Positions 11,321 to 22,534 of a stretch of 64,000 nt of DNA are shown piece after piece. The stretch spans positions 496,001-560,000 of the forward strand of contig QNQO01000653.1 of assembly GCA_003290165.1 (NCBI GenBank). The letters run 5' to 3'. Source of the DNA: Berberis thunbergii (lineage: Eukaryota > Streptophyta > Magnoliopsida > Ranunculales > Berberidaceae). The notes beneath the pieces were generated by a model. The model saw only the letters and a list, made by a program, of their open reading frames with translations. It was not told where the DNA came from and did no database searches. A program made the translations under genes and the position numbers. Within the stretch, counting starts at the first letter, position 1, and every line of letters starts with the position of its first letter.

Positions 11321-11529
11321 ACGTTGGGTTATCAGTTGTTTCATCATCTATATCATATGAGTTTGGTAGGTTGGGTTGCTTCGAACAAATTGCCACTCCT
11401 AGCTTTAGTAGATCATCTTCATTGATAAGCCCCATTTTCTCCCATATGCTAATTTTTTTCCAAAGTTTGGCGACTAGGTTTTCTTGGATCAAGTTTCCGA
11501 AACGGGAAAACACGGGGTTTGGGGTATTC

Positions 11530-12910
11530 TAAGTATGGATATTCTATTATTGTGTGGGAATGTTTACTCCCTCTAAATACGATAAATAATGTTTAGGGGA
11601 TCACAATTTTTTTATGCATAGATTCCAAGAATACAAAAATCAGAATCACTCCCATCTTCACACTTTGCTATTAGGAATTAATTAGGGAAGTTCTGCCCAA
11701 AATAAGATACGAGGTTGAAAAATCAATTAGTATGTAACAATAATTTCTTACAACCAGACAACCAAATTTGGGTTCAGTATTGCAGATAAGATGGTCAACC
11801 TGTTTGCAATGACAATAATTCTCTGCACACCATTTAGTTTAACTAAATGGAGATGAAACCAATTTATTTGATAATGGGATGTCACCCTGAGTTAGAGGAC
11901 CCTGTATAGAACACCGTCAATATTTATCAGATTTTTAAACCTGTTTGGAGAGATTTTTATAGAATTTGTTAGGAATTGCAAAATATATTTTTTTGTTATT
12001 TTTGGCTTCAAGTATGAAATGTTGCTAAGTACCGTGGTATTGATTTTATCTCTTTTGCAAAATCTCTAACATCATCACAATGATTAAATAGCATTAATAA
12101 TGTTGAAAAATGTTTTTATACATAAATTAGCATTCGTAATACGAGTGGAGATCCTTTAATTTGCACACGTGTAATCAGAGACTTCGAACTCCTTACCTCA
12201 CAAGGATAGTCCTTTCAGGCTGAACTCAATCATGTATTTCAGATGCAGGAAATACATTAAAAAATTAAAATTGATTGGGTGTTTTTTTTCTTATGGAATA
12301 AAGGTCGAATATTTATTCTATGGTACAAATGATCTAAGCTTCCCAAACATTATTTTTTGTTAAAACTCAAATAGTTCGCATTTAAGCTTGTTTAAAAAAT
12401 CCCAAATTTAAAGAGGGAAAAAAACATCTGTAATTGACAAGATTTCCTCAAATTGAATTCAACAAAACATATTTTTATTTAGAACAGTGACACACTAACA
12501 AGGTAACAAAAAATTAGGTGTTGTTATACTTTAATGAATTTCTTCATTTTCTTCGTGCATCTCGAATATGTTCTAGTATTATATGTAAATTGTACACAAT
12601 TCAATTTTACGTAAAGGGCCTCAACCGACAGCTGAAAGTAAAAAAATGAAAGTAAGTGGAAAATTGGTGGTGCGAGGCGGAGGTCACCGACGGAGCGAAA
12701 AGGTGATGACAATGTCAAAATCCGCCCCAATTCACTTAGTTGGCAATCTAAAAAAGAGTAAACCAAGTATGGATCGGTCGGGTTAAACTCAATTTAAATT
12801 TGTATTTTGCAGGGAATGTAATTATTAGTTTTTTGCTGGATTATGGTTATTGCTATGTCTTGTTTTTAATTTTATTTTCTTTTCCTTTTTTGTTTAGTTT
12901 TCCTTTTCTC
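11530..12910. other. Spacer, no gene recognised
   Basis: AT-rich sequence with scattered short frames. An 80-codon frame at 12524-12766 (minus) has no recognisable motif. Confidence 0.35.
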
Positions 12911-12914
12911 TCCC

Positions 12915-13335
12915 CTATTTGGCACATTTTTTTTATATATTTAAACTCACATCCCTCATCTCTATGGCACCCTATCCATCAATAGGCGGTGCAACATCCA
13001 TCTCCAATGTTGCACTCATGGATGAATCTCTTGTGATGAACCCCATTTCACATGACACAATAATGTCCACTTTTTGGCCCAAAGCAGACAATATCGTGTC
13101 ATGTGAATCGGGGGTTGTTATAGAATGGTATCAGAGGCCGACATGCTGCCTAAGTGTTATAGTCTCATCTCGCCCGGGTGAGGGAAAGAAATGTGCTATT
13201 TATGTGCAAGTTTGGATTTTCATGACACAACGCATTTTAAAGTCGTGCGGGTCTTGGGCCAAAATCAGACAGTATTGTGTCGTGTGTATCGACACAGACT
13301 CCAAAAATTGGGAGAAGACAAATAAGCTTCAGTAA
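12915..13335. repeat. R1 fragment joined to LTR/primer-site-like relic
   Basis: 12945-13025 is a partial R1 copy (CATCCCTCATCTCTATGGC, CCATCAATAGGCGGTG). It is followed by a block with two related phrases, TGGCCCAAAGCAGACAATAT and GGGCCAAAATCAGACAGTAT, and GAATGGTATCAGAGGCC at about 13121. TGGTATCAGAG is the iMet-tRNA primer-binding motif of plant LTR elements, so an LTR end just before it is plausible. No second LTR or coding region was found. Confidence 0.4.
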
Positions 13336-13339
13336 AAAT

Positions 13340-15480
13340 GGAAGTGTGGAGTCAAAGTCACCTTATAAGTAGTAGAAATATAATTATGTCGGTTGATACT
13401 ATATGTACAATGCTCATGAAATCTGCAAAATATTAGTAGAGACATCAATTGTCTTTTTACCATCAAATTCACATCCATATGTGTTTAACCAATTCTATCT
13501 ATGTATCATATTCCTTTACGTCTTTGTACTTTAAATAAATCTTAAGAAAAAGACAGAAAAAAACCTCACATACGATCGACAAATCAATGATGAACTCCCA
13601 TTGGTGATAGTTGCAAATCAAGATTCATCCCTAACAGGTTTAATCCTAAACCATACAATAAAGCGACTGGTATTTCTCATGTATAAGGAGGAGAGTTGCA
13701 AGTAGTTTCTAACTACTTGTGCCACACCAACATTATAATTTCTTTAATATTAAAAAAAACTACTAATTACAACAGCTTATCAATGTAGATTTCAAAGTTA
13801 CCACACTAACCCCCCATAAAAAAAACCACTTAAACAAATCAAAAAAAGTTTAGGGATCCTAAATACTTATAGTTAATGCTATAAAACAAAAATTCAAAAC
13901 TAACAAACTCAAGGCATTTTAACCCAATCATTTACCATTAATTTGTTGGTGTATTACCAAATACGTTTGCACCCTAAATCATTGTAAACCCAGAAAGGTA
14001 AAAGGAGGAAGAGAAATACCCAAATCCAACCATTATAACCATACCAAAACAGGAAGCTCCTTGAAAATTGTTTTAACACAAAATAAACCAGAAACAGTGG
14101 CAGAAAGAAAATTGAAGTGTGTCTCAATCAAACCCAAAAATTTAAATAAGGAGGCCAAATCTATGATATTAGAAAAATGAACACCTCACCATAATTATTC
14201 TTCTGGAAGTTGCTTGGAAATAAAATGCATATAGTTATTTTTTAGGGAATCGGTTGGAGAAACAAACATGCATACCCAAAATTACAATTGGTTTTCTATG
14301 AAGACACTCTTCACCCTTCATCATAGCCCCTGAAATTACAAAACATTAAAAATTGAAATAGAACCCTAAGGTTTTGAAACTAAAATAGAAACCCAATTTT
14401 CATATTGACGTATTATTCATCATCGATTTTCTGTTCATTTCACTATTGGATAACTTTCTCAAACCACTTGATATACTTTCAAGCGACTTCTTTTAATTCC
14501 TTGACTTTTTCGATATCCTTGCTTTTATCTATTACGACAATATTAAATATTACAGTCTTCTGCTTGATCTACTTTTTTCGTGCTATTTTTATGTTGCTTC
14601 AACATATTTGTTATTATTTTTTTCACAAAATTCAATATCACATTCCATCTTACAGGAAATTTTGGCTTTTTTTTTTAATCTGTTTGCACTATTTTGCAGT
14701 ACATTTTCTCGTAGTCGCCCTTCAACATGACACTCATATTCTTGATTGTTTTACCCAGAATACGAAGAAAAGTTAATTTTTGATTGTACACACTTCATCA
14801 CACTCCAGATGCCGTATGGTTCACAATGGATGTTGTAAGCTCATTGCATGCAGGTGAGATGTCTGTAAGGAAAACTTCCTTTATGTGGACATCAGTGGGA
14901 TTCAAGATTGAATTCCATACAATAATTGCCAGCCATGTTTTTTTAATATTTTTCCTGGCATCAATCTTACATCGATGTTGACTTGTGGTCAACCTTTACT
15001 TGTAAGTCATGTTACAGTTTTCTCATGTACCTGCAATTAAAAAATTACCATTTAGAAAACTCAAGGACATCAATACATTATTATTATTCAAAACAAAACT
15101 CAAGAACATTATATCAAGTTTCTTCATATAGTTCAAACGCCCTAATTTTTAAATAATCTAAATTAATATATTGTCCAAAATCAAGGCACGACAAAAACAA
15201 TTTAAATGGTACAGTCATGAGGCAAAAAAAAAAAAAAAAACTTCCTTAAAAATTTTCCTCTAAAAAATGAGGTCCACAATTATTAACCCAAGTCACAAAA
15301 TAAGTCGTAAAAAGAATTACATTAATCAGACCCCAAATAAATATGTGTAGTATCAAGAATGGTCATAGGTCTAAGGAATTGAGCTGAAAGCAACAAAAGT
15401 TTCTCACCCTAGCCAAACTCAACACATTGAGCATTTTCTAACCCTAGCAGTCTCTATCTTTTCACAAGATCTTCCTCATA
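13340..15480. other. 2.1 kb AT-rich spacer, no gene recognised
   Basis: No protein family, splice-like exon series or terminal repeats could be recognised. The open frames at 14405-14776 and 14784-14981 are of low-complexity composition and unconvincing. The last bases (15480-15515) belong to an R1 copy. Confidence 0.4.
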
Positions 15481-15520
15481 TTCGCCATCGCCTCTTCCTC
15501 TTCTTGCTTTGAAATCTCTT

Positions 15521-15998
15521 TGATGTGGTACGTGTAGGTTGAAGAAAACGATATAAATATCGTTGGGGATGCGAAGAGACGAAGGAGTTGCGATAAGAAG
15601 AAAATTGTAATAATAACAAGGGGTTTGAGGGATAAAATTGTTTATTTGATTGTTTGATAAAAGATCTCCCTTACATGTTGATATCCCTATCTATTTATAC
15701 TACTCAAAGCTAAATAACCAACTTTGACAAGGAGTTGGAAAAGAAAGAAAAATTAGAAATCCTACTTATAAAATAGGAGTTCCTATTTTGTCGAACTTCC
15801 TAAAACTATTGAGTTGATAAAATAGGAGTTCCTATTTTTTCGAACTTCCTAAAACTGTCGATGTGATAAAATAGGAGTTCCTATTTTGTCATACTTCCTA
15901 AAACTGGATTTCCTAAAACTGTTGATGTGATAAAATAGGAGTTCCTATTTTTTCATAATTCCTAAAACTGGATTTCCTAAAACTGTTGTCCTGCATCA
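15521..15998 (-). repeat. Gypsy 3' LTR
   Basis: 478 bp, TGATG...CATCA. A TATA-like box (GTATAAATAG on the minus strand) lies at about 15691-15700. It contains four copies of the inverted motif AAATAGGAGTTCCTATTT in roughly 50-60-bp units. It differs from the other LTR at 7 positions by eye. Confidence 0.95.
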
Positions 15999-17760
15999 GG
16001 CTCCCCTTCTTTAGAAAAACTCGTCCTCGAATTGTCATCACCTACCATGGCCTCAGTATCGTCATGAAACGTAAAAATTTCTTGAACATTGAAGATGTTG
16101 GAGATATGCCATTTAGCAGGAAGATCAATGACATATGCATTGTCATTTATTTTCTTTAAAATCTGGAAAGGGCCATATTTCTTCATCTTTGTCTTGTTGT
16201 AAGTTCCCACGGGAAATCGTTCTTTGCGAAGATGAATCATGACTAACTCTCCTTCTTTGAATTCTTTAAAACGCCTATGTTTATCGGCATCTTCTTTGTA
16301 CCTGGCATTAGACTCTGCAAGCTTTGATTTTACCTCATAATGGATTTGAGAAGCTTTATCCACCATAATGTTAGCCTTGGCATGAGAATCCCGAAGCTTT
16401 GGAAGTACTATGAGATCAAGAACATGATGGGGCACCATAGAATAGACAATTTCAAAAGGTGTCTTACCAGTAGAACGATTCACTGAAGTATTGAAAGCAA
16501 ATTCCATATGTGAAAGAAGAATATCCCATTGTTTTTCCTTGTCGCCGATCTTTGCTCTAAGCAAATTTCCTAAAGAACGATTCACAACCTCTGTCTGTCC
16601 AGCGGTTTGAGGATGACAAGTAGTGCTAAACTGTAATGTAGTCCCCAAACGCATCCAAAGTGATTTCCAAAAGTAACTCAAAAATTTTGTATCTCTGTCA
16701 GAAGTTATTGACTTGGGAACACCATGTAAACGAACCACTTCTTTGAAAATCAAGTATGTGATATTGGAAGCATCTGCGGTCTTTTTACAAGCCACAAAAT
16801 GTGCCATCTTGGAATAACGATCAACCACAACCATGATTGAATCATTACCTCTTTGAGTACGAGGTAAGCCTAACACAAAATCCATGCTAACATCAATCCA
16901 AGGTGCATCTGGAACTGGTAGTGGAGTATAGAGACCGATATTCTGAATAGTTCCTTTAGATCTTTGGCAAACCATACACCTTTGGACAAATCTTTGAACA
17001 TCACGCTTCAAAGAAGGCCAAAAATATCTTTCTTCCATAAGAGCAATTGTTTTATCACGTCCAAAGTGTCCTCCGAGGCCTCCCCCATGTAATTCACGAA
17101 TAAGATGTAGACGTAAAGAACAGTGGGGAATGCAAAGACGATTACCTTTGAAAAGAAAACCATCTTGAATTAAGAAGTCATTTGTACCATGCGAAAGAGA
17201 ATGACATTTTTCCCACATAGTCTTGAAATCGTCATCTTCACCATAAAGATCCTTCAGATAATCAAAGGCCAAACTCTCATTCTGAATAGTCACAAGTAGA
17301 TGAGCACGTCTACTTAAAGCATCAGCAACTTGATTCAACTTTCCACTCTTATGCCGAACCAAAAAAGTATACTTGTTGATGGTCGATAACCAACGATCAT
17401 GCATTCTGCTTTGATACCAATTGTCAGTGTTAACGATGAATTCTCGATGAACAAGATAAGTATGCCACTGTTTTAGAGCTTGCACAAGAGCAATTAATTC
17501 CAATTCATAAGTAGACCACTTCTTCCTAGCATCAGAATTTTTCTCACTATAATAAGCAACCGGATGACCCCCTTGAGATAAAACCGCACCAATACCAATA
17601 ATCGAAGCGTCACAATCGACTTCAAATGGCTTATCAAAATCCGGCATAGCAAGAACTGGAGTACGACACAATTTTTCTTTAAGAGCATTGAAACTCTTAT
17701 CCGCCTCTTCTGTCCATTCAAACTTTTCTTGTTTCAAACAATCGGTAAGACGGCAGCAAT
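15977..17760 (-). pseudogene. Gypsy pol C-terminal part: RNase H and integrase
   Basis: About 586 codons are open on the minus strand. RNase H begins within PFEVDCDASIIGIGAVLSQG and carries YELELIALVQALK. The integrase zinc-binding HHCC lies around HLIRELHGGGLGGHF...CMVCQRSKG. The catalytic D,D,E residues are seen in SMDFVLGLP, SDRDTKF and GQTEVVNRS, followed by a GPF-type C-terminal module (KYGPFQILKKI). The integrase motifs look intact. The frame is disconnected from the upstream RT by apparent single-base deletions near 17740-17765, so no complete polyprotein can be made. The stop falls inside the 3' LTR. Confidence 0.9.
15999..16012 (-). promoter_or_regulatory. Polypurine tract of gypsy element
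   Basis: On the minus strand AAGAAGGGGAGCC directly precedes the 3' LTR start, the expected position for plus-strand DNA priming. Confidence 0.75.
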
Positions 17761-19439
17761 TGAACTAAAATTCGAACAAAACGCCTGTAGAAAGATGCCA
17801 ACCCATGAAAACTTCGAACATCACGAATGCATGTAGGTGTAGGCCAATCTGCAATGGCATTCACCTTAGAATCATCCACTAAAATTTCGATGTCCGAGAC
17901 AATATACCCTAAGAAGAAGACTTTATTTGAGAAAAAGGTGCACTTCTTCAAATTCACAAAGAAAGCATTATCAACAAGGACTTGGAACACCTTAGAAAGT
18001 TGTGAGAGATGGTCGTCTTCGCTGCGACTATAGATCAAGATATCATCAAAATACACAATAACAAATTTACCAAGGAAAGGTTGTAGAACCTGATACATGA
18101 GTCGCATAAAGGTGCTAGGAGCATTAGATAATCCGGATGGCATAACAAGCCACTCATATAATCCTTCCTTTGTTTTGAAAGCTGTCTTCCATTCATCCCC
18201 TTCACGAATACGGATTTGATGATATCCACTACGTAAATCAAGTTTAGTGAAAATTTTAGAACCAGTAAGCATATCGATCATGTCATCTATCCGTGGAATC
18301 GGAAATCTATACGGGATGGTAATTCTGTTCAAAGCGCGACAATCAATACACATTCTCCATCCACCATCCTTCTTTTCGACCAAAAACGCTGGACTAGCAC
18401 AAGGACTTTTGCTATATCGAATCAAACCTTTGGTAAATCGAGATACCAACTGCTCCTCTGATTCATGAAGTTGATTTCTAGCCACCAAATTGTAAAACTC
18501 TGAGACATAATCTTCAATCGAATTTGCTCCTTGCTGGCAATTCTGAAGTTTGACAAAAAGTTGTTGTTTAAAATACCGTGGTAAAAACTTCTCGCGAATC
18601 AATTTCCTCATTCTCTCCCAAGTATGAATTGGTGGTTTACCGCTTTTTGAACGATCTTCACATAGTTTTTTCCACCAGGCTGCTGCTCCTCCCTTGAGCT
18701 TGTAAGCAACAAGTTTCACCTTAGAATGATCCAAAACTTCCATAAATTGGAAGAAAGCTTCAACCTCATAGAACCAATCCAATAACGCTTCAATTTTGAA
18801 ATTCCCAGTGAAATTCGGAATATCCGCTTTTAACTTGTATTCCGGTAGAGCACCGTACGGACTTTGTCCCGATCTGAGACGTCTATCATCCGTCCATCGC
18901 TTTTCTTGTTCATCCTCGATTGAATCATCATCTTCACTATCGATCTGAAAAACCGAAGTCTTCCTTTTCGGCAAGCCAATAAAACTTTCATGTTGATGTT
19001 TGGTACCGAACTCCTTCATGATTTCTTTCGGAATATCATTATTGTGCTCGAAAGAATTCTTGTCATGTCTCCGGATGGAAGTTGCAGAATCGATTTTACT
19101 GTCATTAGTTGACGGAGCTTTTCTTTCACGTTGATGAACAGACACTTTGTCTTCCATATTGAGAAGCTTCAGAAGCGATGCTAGCTGATTTTGAATACCA
19201 TTGATGTCGGCTTGTAACGGTGCAATTTTGTTATCCATTGACACCGTCAAATCTTCTGAAAGCTTTGCAAGTTTTGCATCGATGGTCTCCATAGTGATTT
19301 CTCCCATTGTTGGTTTAAGGTCGAGATGGGTGGATAGTTTTGTTTTTTTTTTTTTTTTTTTTTGGAATGGTGTGTTGCGGAAGCGGGGAAAAATCGATTT
19401 CGAGGTAAGAACCTCAAAATTCACTGGCTCTGATACCAA
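17718..19439 (-). pseudogene. Gypsy gag fused to truncated reverse transcriptase
   Basis: About 573 codons. An N-terminal charged and coiled part ([19 protein letters not shown]) is followed by a retrotransposon gag domain ([13 protein letters not shown] to [11 protein letters not shown]). The sequence then jumps straight into RT at [20 protein letters not shown], without a CCHC knuckle, protease or RT fingers start. RT carries [21 protein letters not shown] and the catalytic [10 protein letters not shown]. The frame drifts at [11 protein letters not shown] near 17760, where two one-base deletions would restore the link to the next frame. The element therefore cannot mature its own proteins and would depend on another copy. 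Confidence 0.9.
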
Positions 19440-19440
19440 T
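19426..19440 (-). promoter_or_regulatory. Primer-binding site (initiator Met tRNA), gypsy
   Basis: ATTGGTATCAGAGCC on the minus strand starts at the 5' LTR edge; TGGTATCAGAGC is complementary to the 3' end of plant initiator Met tRNA. Confidence 0.85.
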
Positions 19441-19918
19441 TGATGTGGTACGTGTAGGTTGAAGAAAATTATATAAATATCGTTGGGGATGCGAAGAGAC
19501 GAAGGAGATGCGATAAGAAGAAAATTGTAATAATAACAAGGGGTTTGAGGGATAAAATTGTTTATTTGATTGTTTGATAAAAGATCTCCCTTACATGTTG
19601 ATATCCCTCTCTATTTATACTACTCAAAGCTAAATAACCAACTTTGACAAGGAGTTGGAAAAGAAAGAAAAATTAGAAATCCTACTTATAAAATAGGAGT
19701 TCCTATTTTGTCGAACTTCCTAAAACTATTGAGTTGATAAAATAGGAGTTCCTATTTTTTCGAACTTCCTAAAATTGTTGATGTGATAAAATAGGAGTTC
19801 CTATTTTGTCATACTTCCTAAAACTGGATTCCCTAAAACTGTTGATGTGATAAAATAGGAGTTCCTATTTTTTCATAATTCCTAAAACTGGATTTCCTAA
19901 AACTGTTGTCCTGCATCA
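19441..19918 (-). repeat. Gypsy 5' LTR
   Basis: 478 bp, same length as the partner LTR. Its last bases CTGCATCA are followed directly by the duplicated target CTCTT. The TATA-like box lies at about 19611-19620 on the minus strand, and the AAATAGGAGTTCCTATTT units are conserved. Confidence 0.95.
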
Positions 19919-20690
19919 CTCTTCCTCCTCCCTCACCACTTTCAAGTCCTCATCAAAGCTCCTACTAAACACCCCAATCACTCTAATGGCACGCTTTTTT
20001 TTTTAAATTGAAACTCACATCCCTCCTCTCCTTGACACCCCCTCCATCAATGGGTGGTGTGCCATCCATTTCACATATTGCACTAATTAATCTCAAATCA
20101 TCTCTTCCCACTTATACAAGAGATTCTACTCGAGCAAAAAAATAATAGAGGCGTCAACAAAACGCAAGAAAAAACAAACAAGGTAAACTTTTCCTAACTT
20201 CATTTTGTCAAATTTCCATTGCACATAATTTCCAAACTTATTAATAGTTCTTATTTTGATTTCTCGAAAATTGTTGAAATCTCACAAAATATTTTCTAAT
20301 TTGAAGTTATCGAAATACGTTTTGAAATCCAAAATTTTTATTTTTCTTAGGGGAATTATCTTAAGAAAAGAAATAAAAATTTCAAAGATTTTAGGGGAAT
20401 TCCCCTGCAAAATAAATATTTTAATTTCAGTATATTTTGACATGCTATTATGTTATTTTAGTATCAAATTTTTTTTGTTTGACTAATTCTTATGTAGTAT
20501 GTAGTATATATGACACTAAGAGTTGTATGAGATTTTTTATGTAGTATTTAAGAGTTTAAAACTTATAATTTATATTGTTAAATTCAAAATTACAACCGAA
20601 ATTTTTACGTTTTTTCTTCACAAAACGAAATATTTGTTAAAATTAGGGGATCAAAATTAACTCAAAAAATGGAATCACAATCCATGAATA
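19919..20690 (+). repeat. Dispersed repeat R1, copy 3 (host copy split by gypsy insertion)
   Basis: CTTCCTCCTCCCTCACCACT continues from CTTCTTGCTTTGAAATCTCTT at 15500-15520, showing where the gypsy element landed. It then follows copy 2 through CTCACATCCCTCCTCTCC, TACAAGAGATTCTACTCGAG and AACTTCATTTTGTCAAAT into the AT-rich tail. A further short R1-leader-like piece is at 20890-21000. Confidence 0.6.
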
Positions 20691-21069
20691 CAAGTACTCA
20701 CATTTCATCCAAAAATACATAGCCCAAGCTGAAGAAAATTAGATTATTGCAAATGAAATCAATCAAATGAGAGCGTGATTGGGTTTTAACTGAGAAGCTA
20801 TTCCTCATCCACATCATAATCACCATCATCTTCATCCTCCTCCTCTAAATGATAAACATGATGATTGTCTTTTACTATAAACTTAATTTCTCCTCTTCCT
20901 TTACCTCTACCTCTTCTAGATCTGAAATCCCTTTCACATCTCTTACCACTCTCAAGTCCTTACCAGAGCTCCTACTAAATCCCCCGATCACCAGGCCTCA
21001 TTGCATCGAATGGGTTGAAGAAACTCTCTCTGAGGTGATGACATTGGCAGTAACATACGTGAATACACT

Positions 21070-21910
21070 GTGATAGTACTTGCAATACATTGTGATTCAA
21101 ATTCTGATACGAGTTGCATCATGAGATATGAGTCCACAACATCATTAAATCAAATAAGAAGTTTATATGATACGTTGATCCTTTTAAATATTAATTAACT
21201 TTTCCAGCTCAGGCAAGTTACATTGTGCCAGGAACTAACTGGAAAGTGAGAAACTTACATCCTACGTTTTCTATAATCTCCTTTATAAACTATGATCTCA
21301 GTTGTGAAAGGGATATGTTTATTCGTCTATTAATTTTACATGTAGGAACAAGAGTTTGTAACTTTAGTACATGTAAACAACATAAATTGCCAACTAAAGG
21401 CATCAACCTACAAATGCGGAAAACCTCCTCCTTTTATTATCAAATGTTTACAGTGGTTATGATACAAAAAATAAAATAATAAGTCACTGTTATTGAAAAC
21501 TTTGTATTGTTGTCACTTGCAAATTTATTAAGTAAAACACTGTAATCACATATAGAAGTGAGCACCATTCATTTTAAAGTCTAAAATCATTTTCTCAAGG
21601 TGGAACCACTTTTATGATTCACTACACTTGCTCAACTTGAATAATCACCCATCAGTATATATGTTTAACTTCATGTTGTTAACTGAAATAAACTTAAATT
21701 GTTAGAGCCTGCACGATGTCCGTGGACGATGAAACTCCAATTTCCTTCAGCTCATGCATGAATTTTGATACCACTTGCAATGCATTGTGATTCAAACTCT
21801 GATACGACTTGCATCATGGATATACGAGTAACACAACATCATCAAAACAAATAAGAAGATTATATGATACGTTGATCATCTTAAAGGTTAATTAACTTTT
21901 CCAGCGCAAC
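21070..21910 (-). repeat. Dispersed repeat R2, copy 1, with terminal direct duplication
   Basis: On the minus strand this matches 44570-45250 over most of its length, including GAAATTGGAGTTTCATC, GTGATTATTCAAGTTGAG and TTGTGAAAGGGATATG-type blocks. A roughly 110-bp segment ending ATGATGCAAGTCGTATCAGAG occurs at both ends (about 21785-21905 and 21085-21215), about 690 bp apart. TCGTATCAGAG resembles an iMet primer site, but homology runs past it, which fits a tandem unit better than two LTRs. A second reading is that ATGCAAGTGGTATC begins a short exon (MQVVSKFMHELKEIG). Unresolved. Confidence 0.45.
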
Positions 21911-22530
21911 TGCCTTCTTATTTCAGCCATTTCCAGCTGATACTTTGGATTGTTTTCCCCAACGATCATAATTATTTGAGGTGTTTTTGGTTCTTCAAAG
22001 TGCTTTGTTGAGTCTTCAAATCTCCCACAACACTCTCTTGCTGATAAATAGACAAAAAAATTTTGGTTATTCAAAGTGCTCAAAATTTTTTTTCTTTAAA
22101 ACAAAATGTTGTTGCAAGGAGGAATTTGACAAAAAAATTAAAAAAATTTTGAGTTACCCACATTGAACTCATAGGTTTGGTGGCGAGCAAGGAATGTGAT
22201 TTCGCGAAATTTCAACGAAAAATTTAAAATTTTCATGAAAATCCTTATATCCGCGTAGGATTATCCATTTCTTTTCTAATTAAGTATATAAGTAGAAGAA
22301 ATGGTAATTAAAAGAATTGATCATACGAAATAATTACCATTTCTTAATTTTAAGTATATACGTGCGTGTATATAAGGATTTCATTTTCTCGAAAATCGGG
22401 TCGCAACAGTTTCTTTTGCAAGCACAATGATCTGATTTATGTGAAGATGGAAAATCAGGTATAAATTGGAGGATCCAAAATAACTCATAACAAGTAATAT
22501 GCTTTATCTTTTGCAGGGTTTTTTTTAGAG
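21911..22530. other. Spacer, no gene recognised
   Basis: A 63-codon frame (21892-22083, minus) ends in EEPKTPQIIMIVGENN-type sequence without recognised family. 22230-22400 contains an inverted pair around TAAGTATATA...GAAATGGTAATT. Confidence 0.3.
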
Positions 22531-22534
22531 TTCA

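Larger units (their letters stand above)
15521..19918 (-). mobile_element. Ty3/gypsy LTR retrotransposon, complete but defective
   Basis: Two 478-bp LTRs (15521-15998 and 19441-19918) both start TGATGTGG and end CTGCATCA. They are flanked by the target duplication CTCTT (15516-15520 and 19919-19923). The iMet primer site adjoins the right LTR and a polypurine tract adjoins the left LTR, so the element is transcribed on the minus strand. The coding order gag, RT, RNase H, integrase is of the Ty3/gypsy type. The interior (about 3.4 kb) is shorter than usual because the zinc-knuckle, protease and first part of RT are missing. It is inserted inside an R1 repeat copy. Chromovirus affinity (CRM/Galadriel-like integrase C terminus) is a guess. 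Confidence 0.95.
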
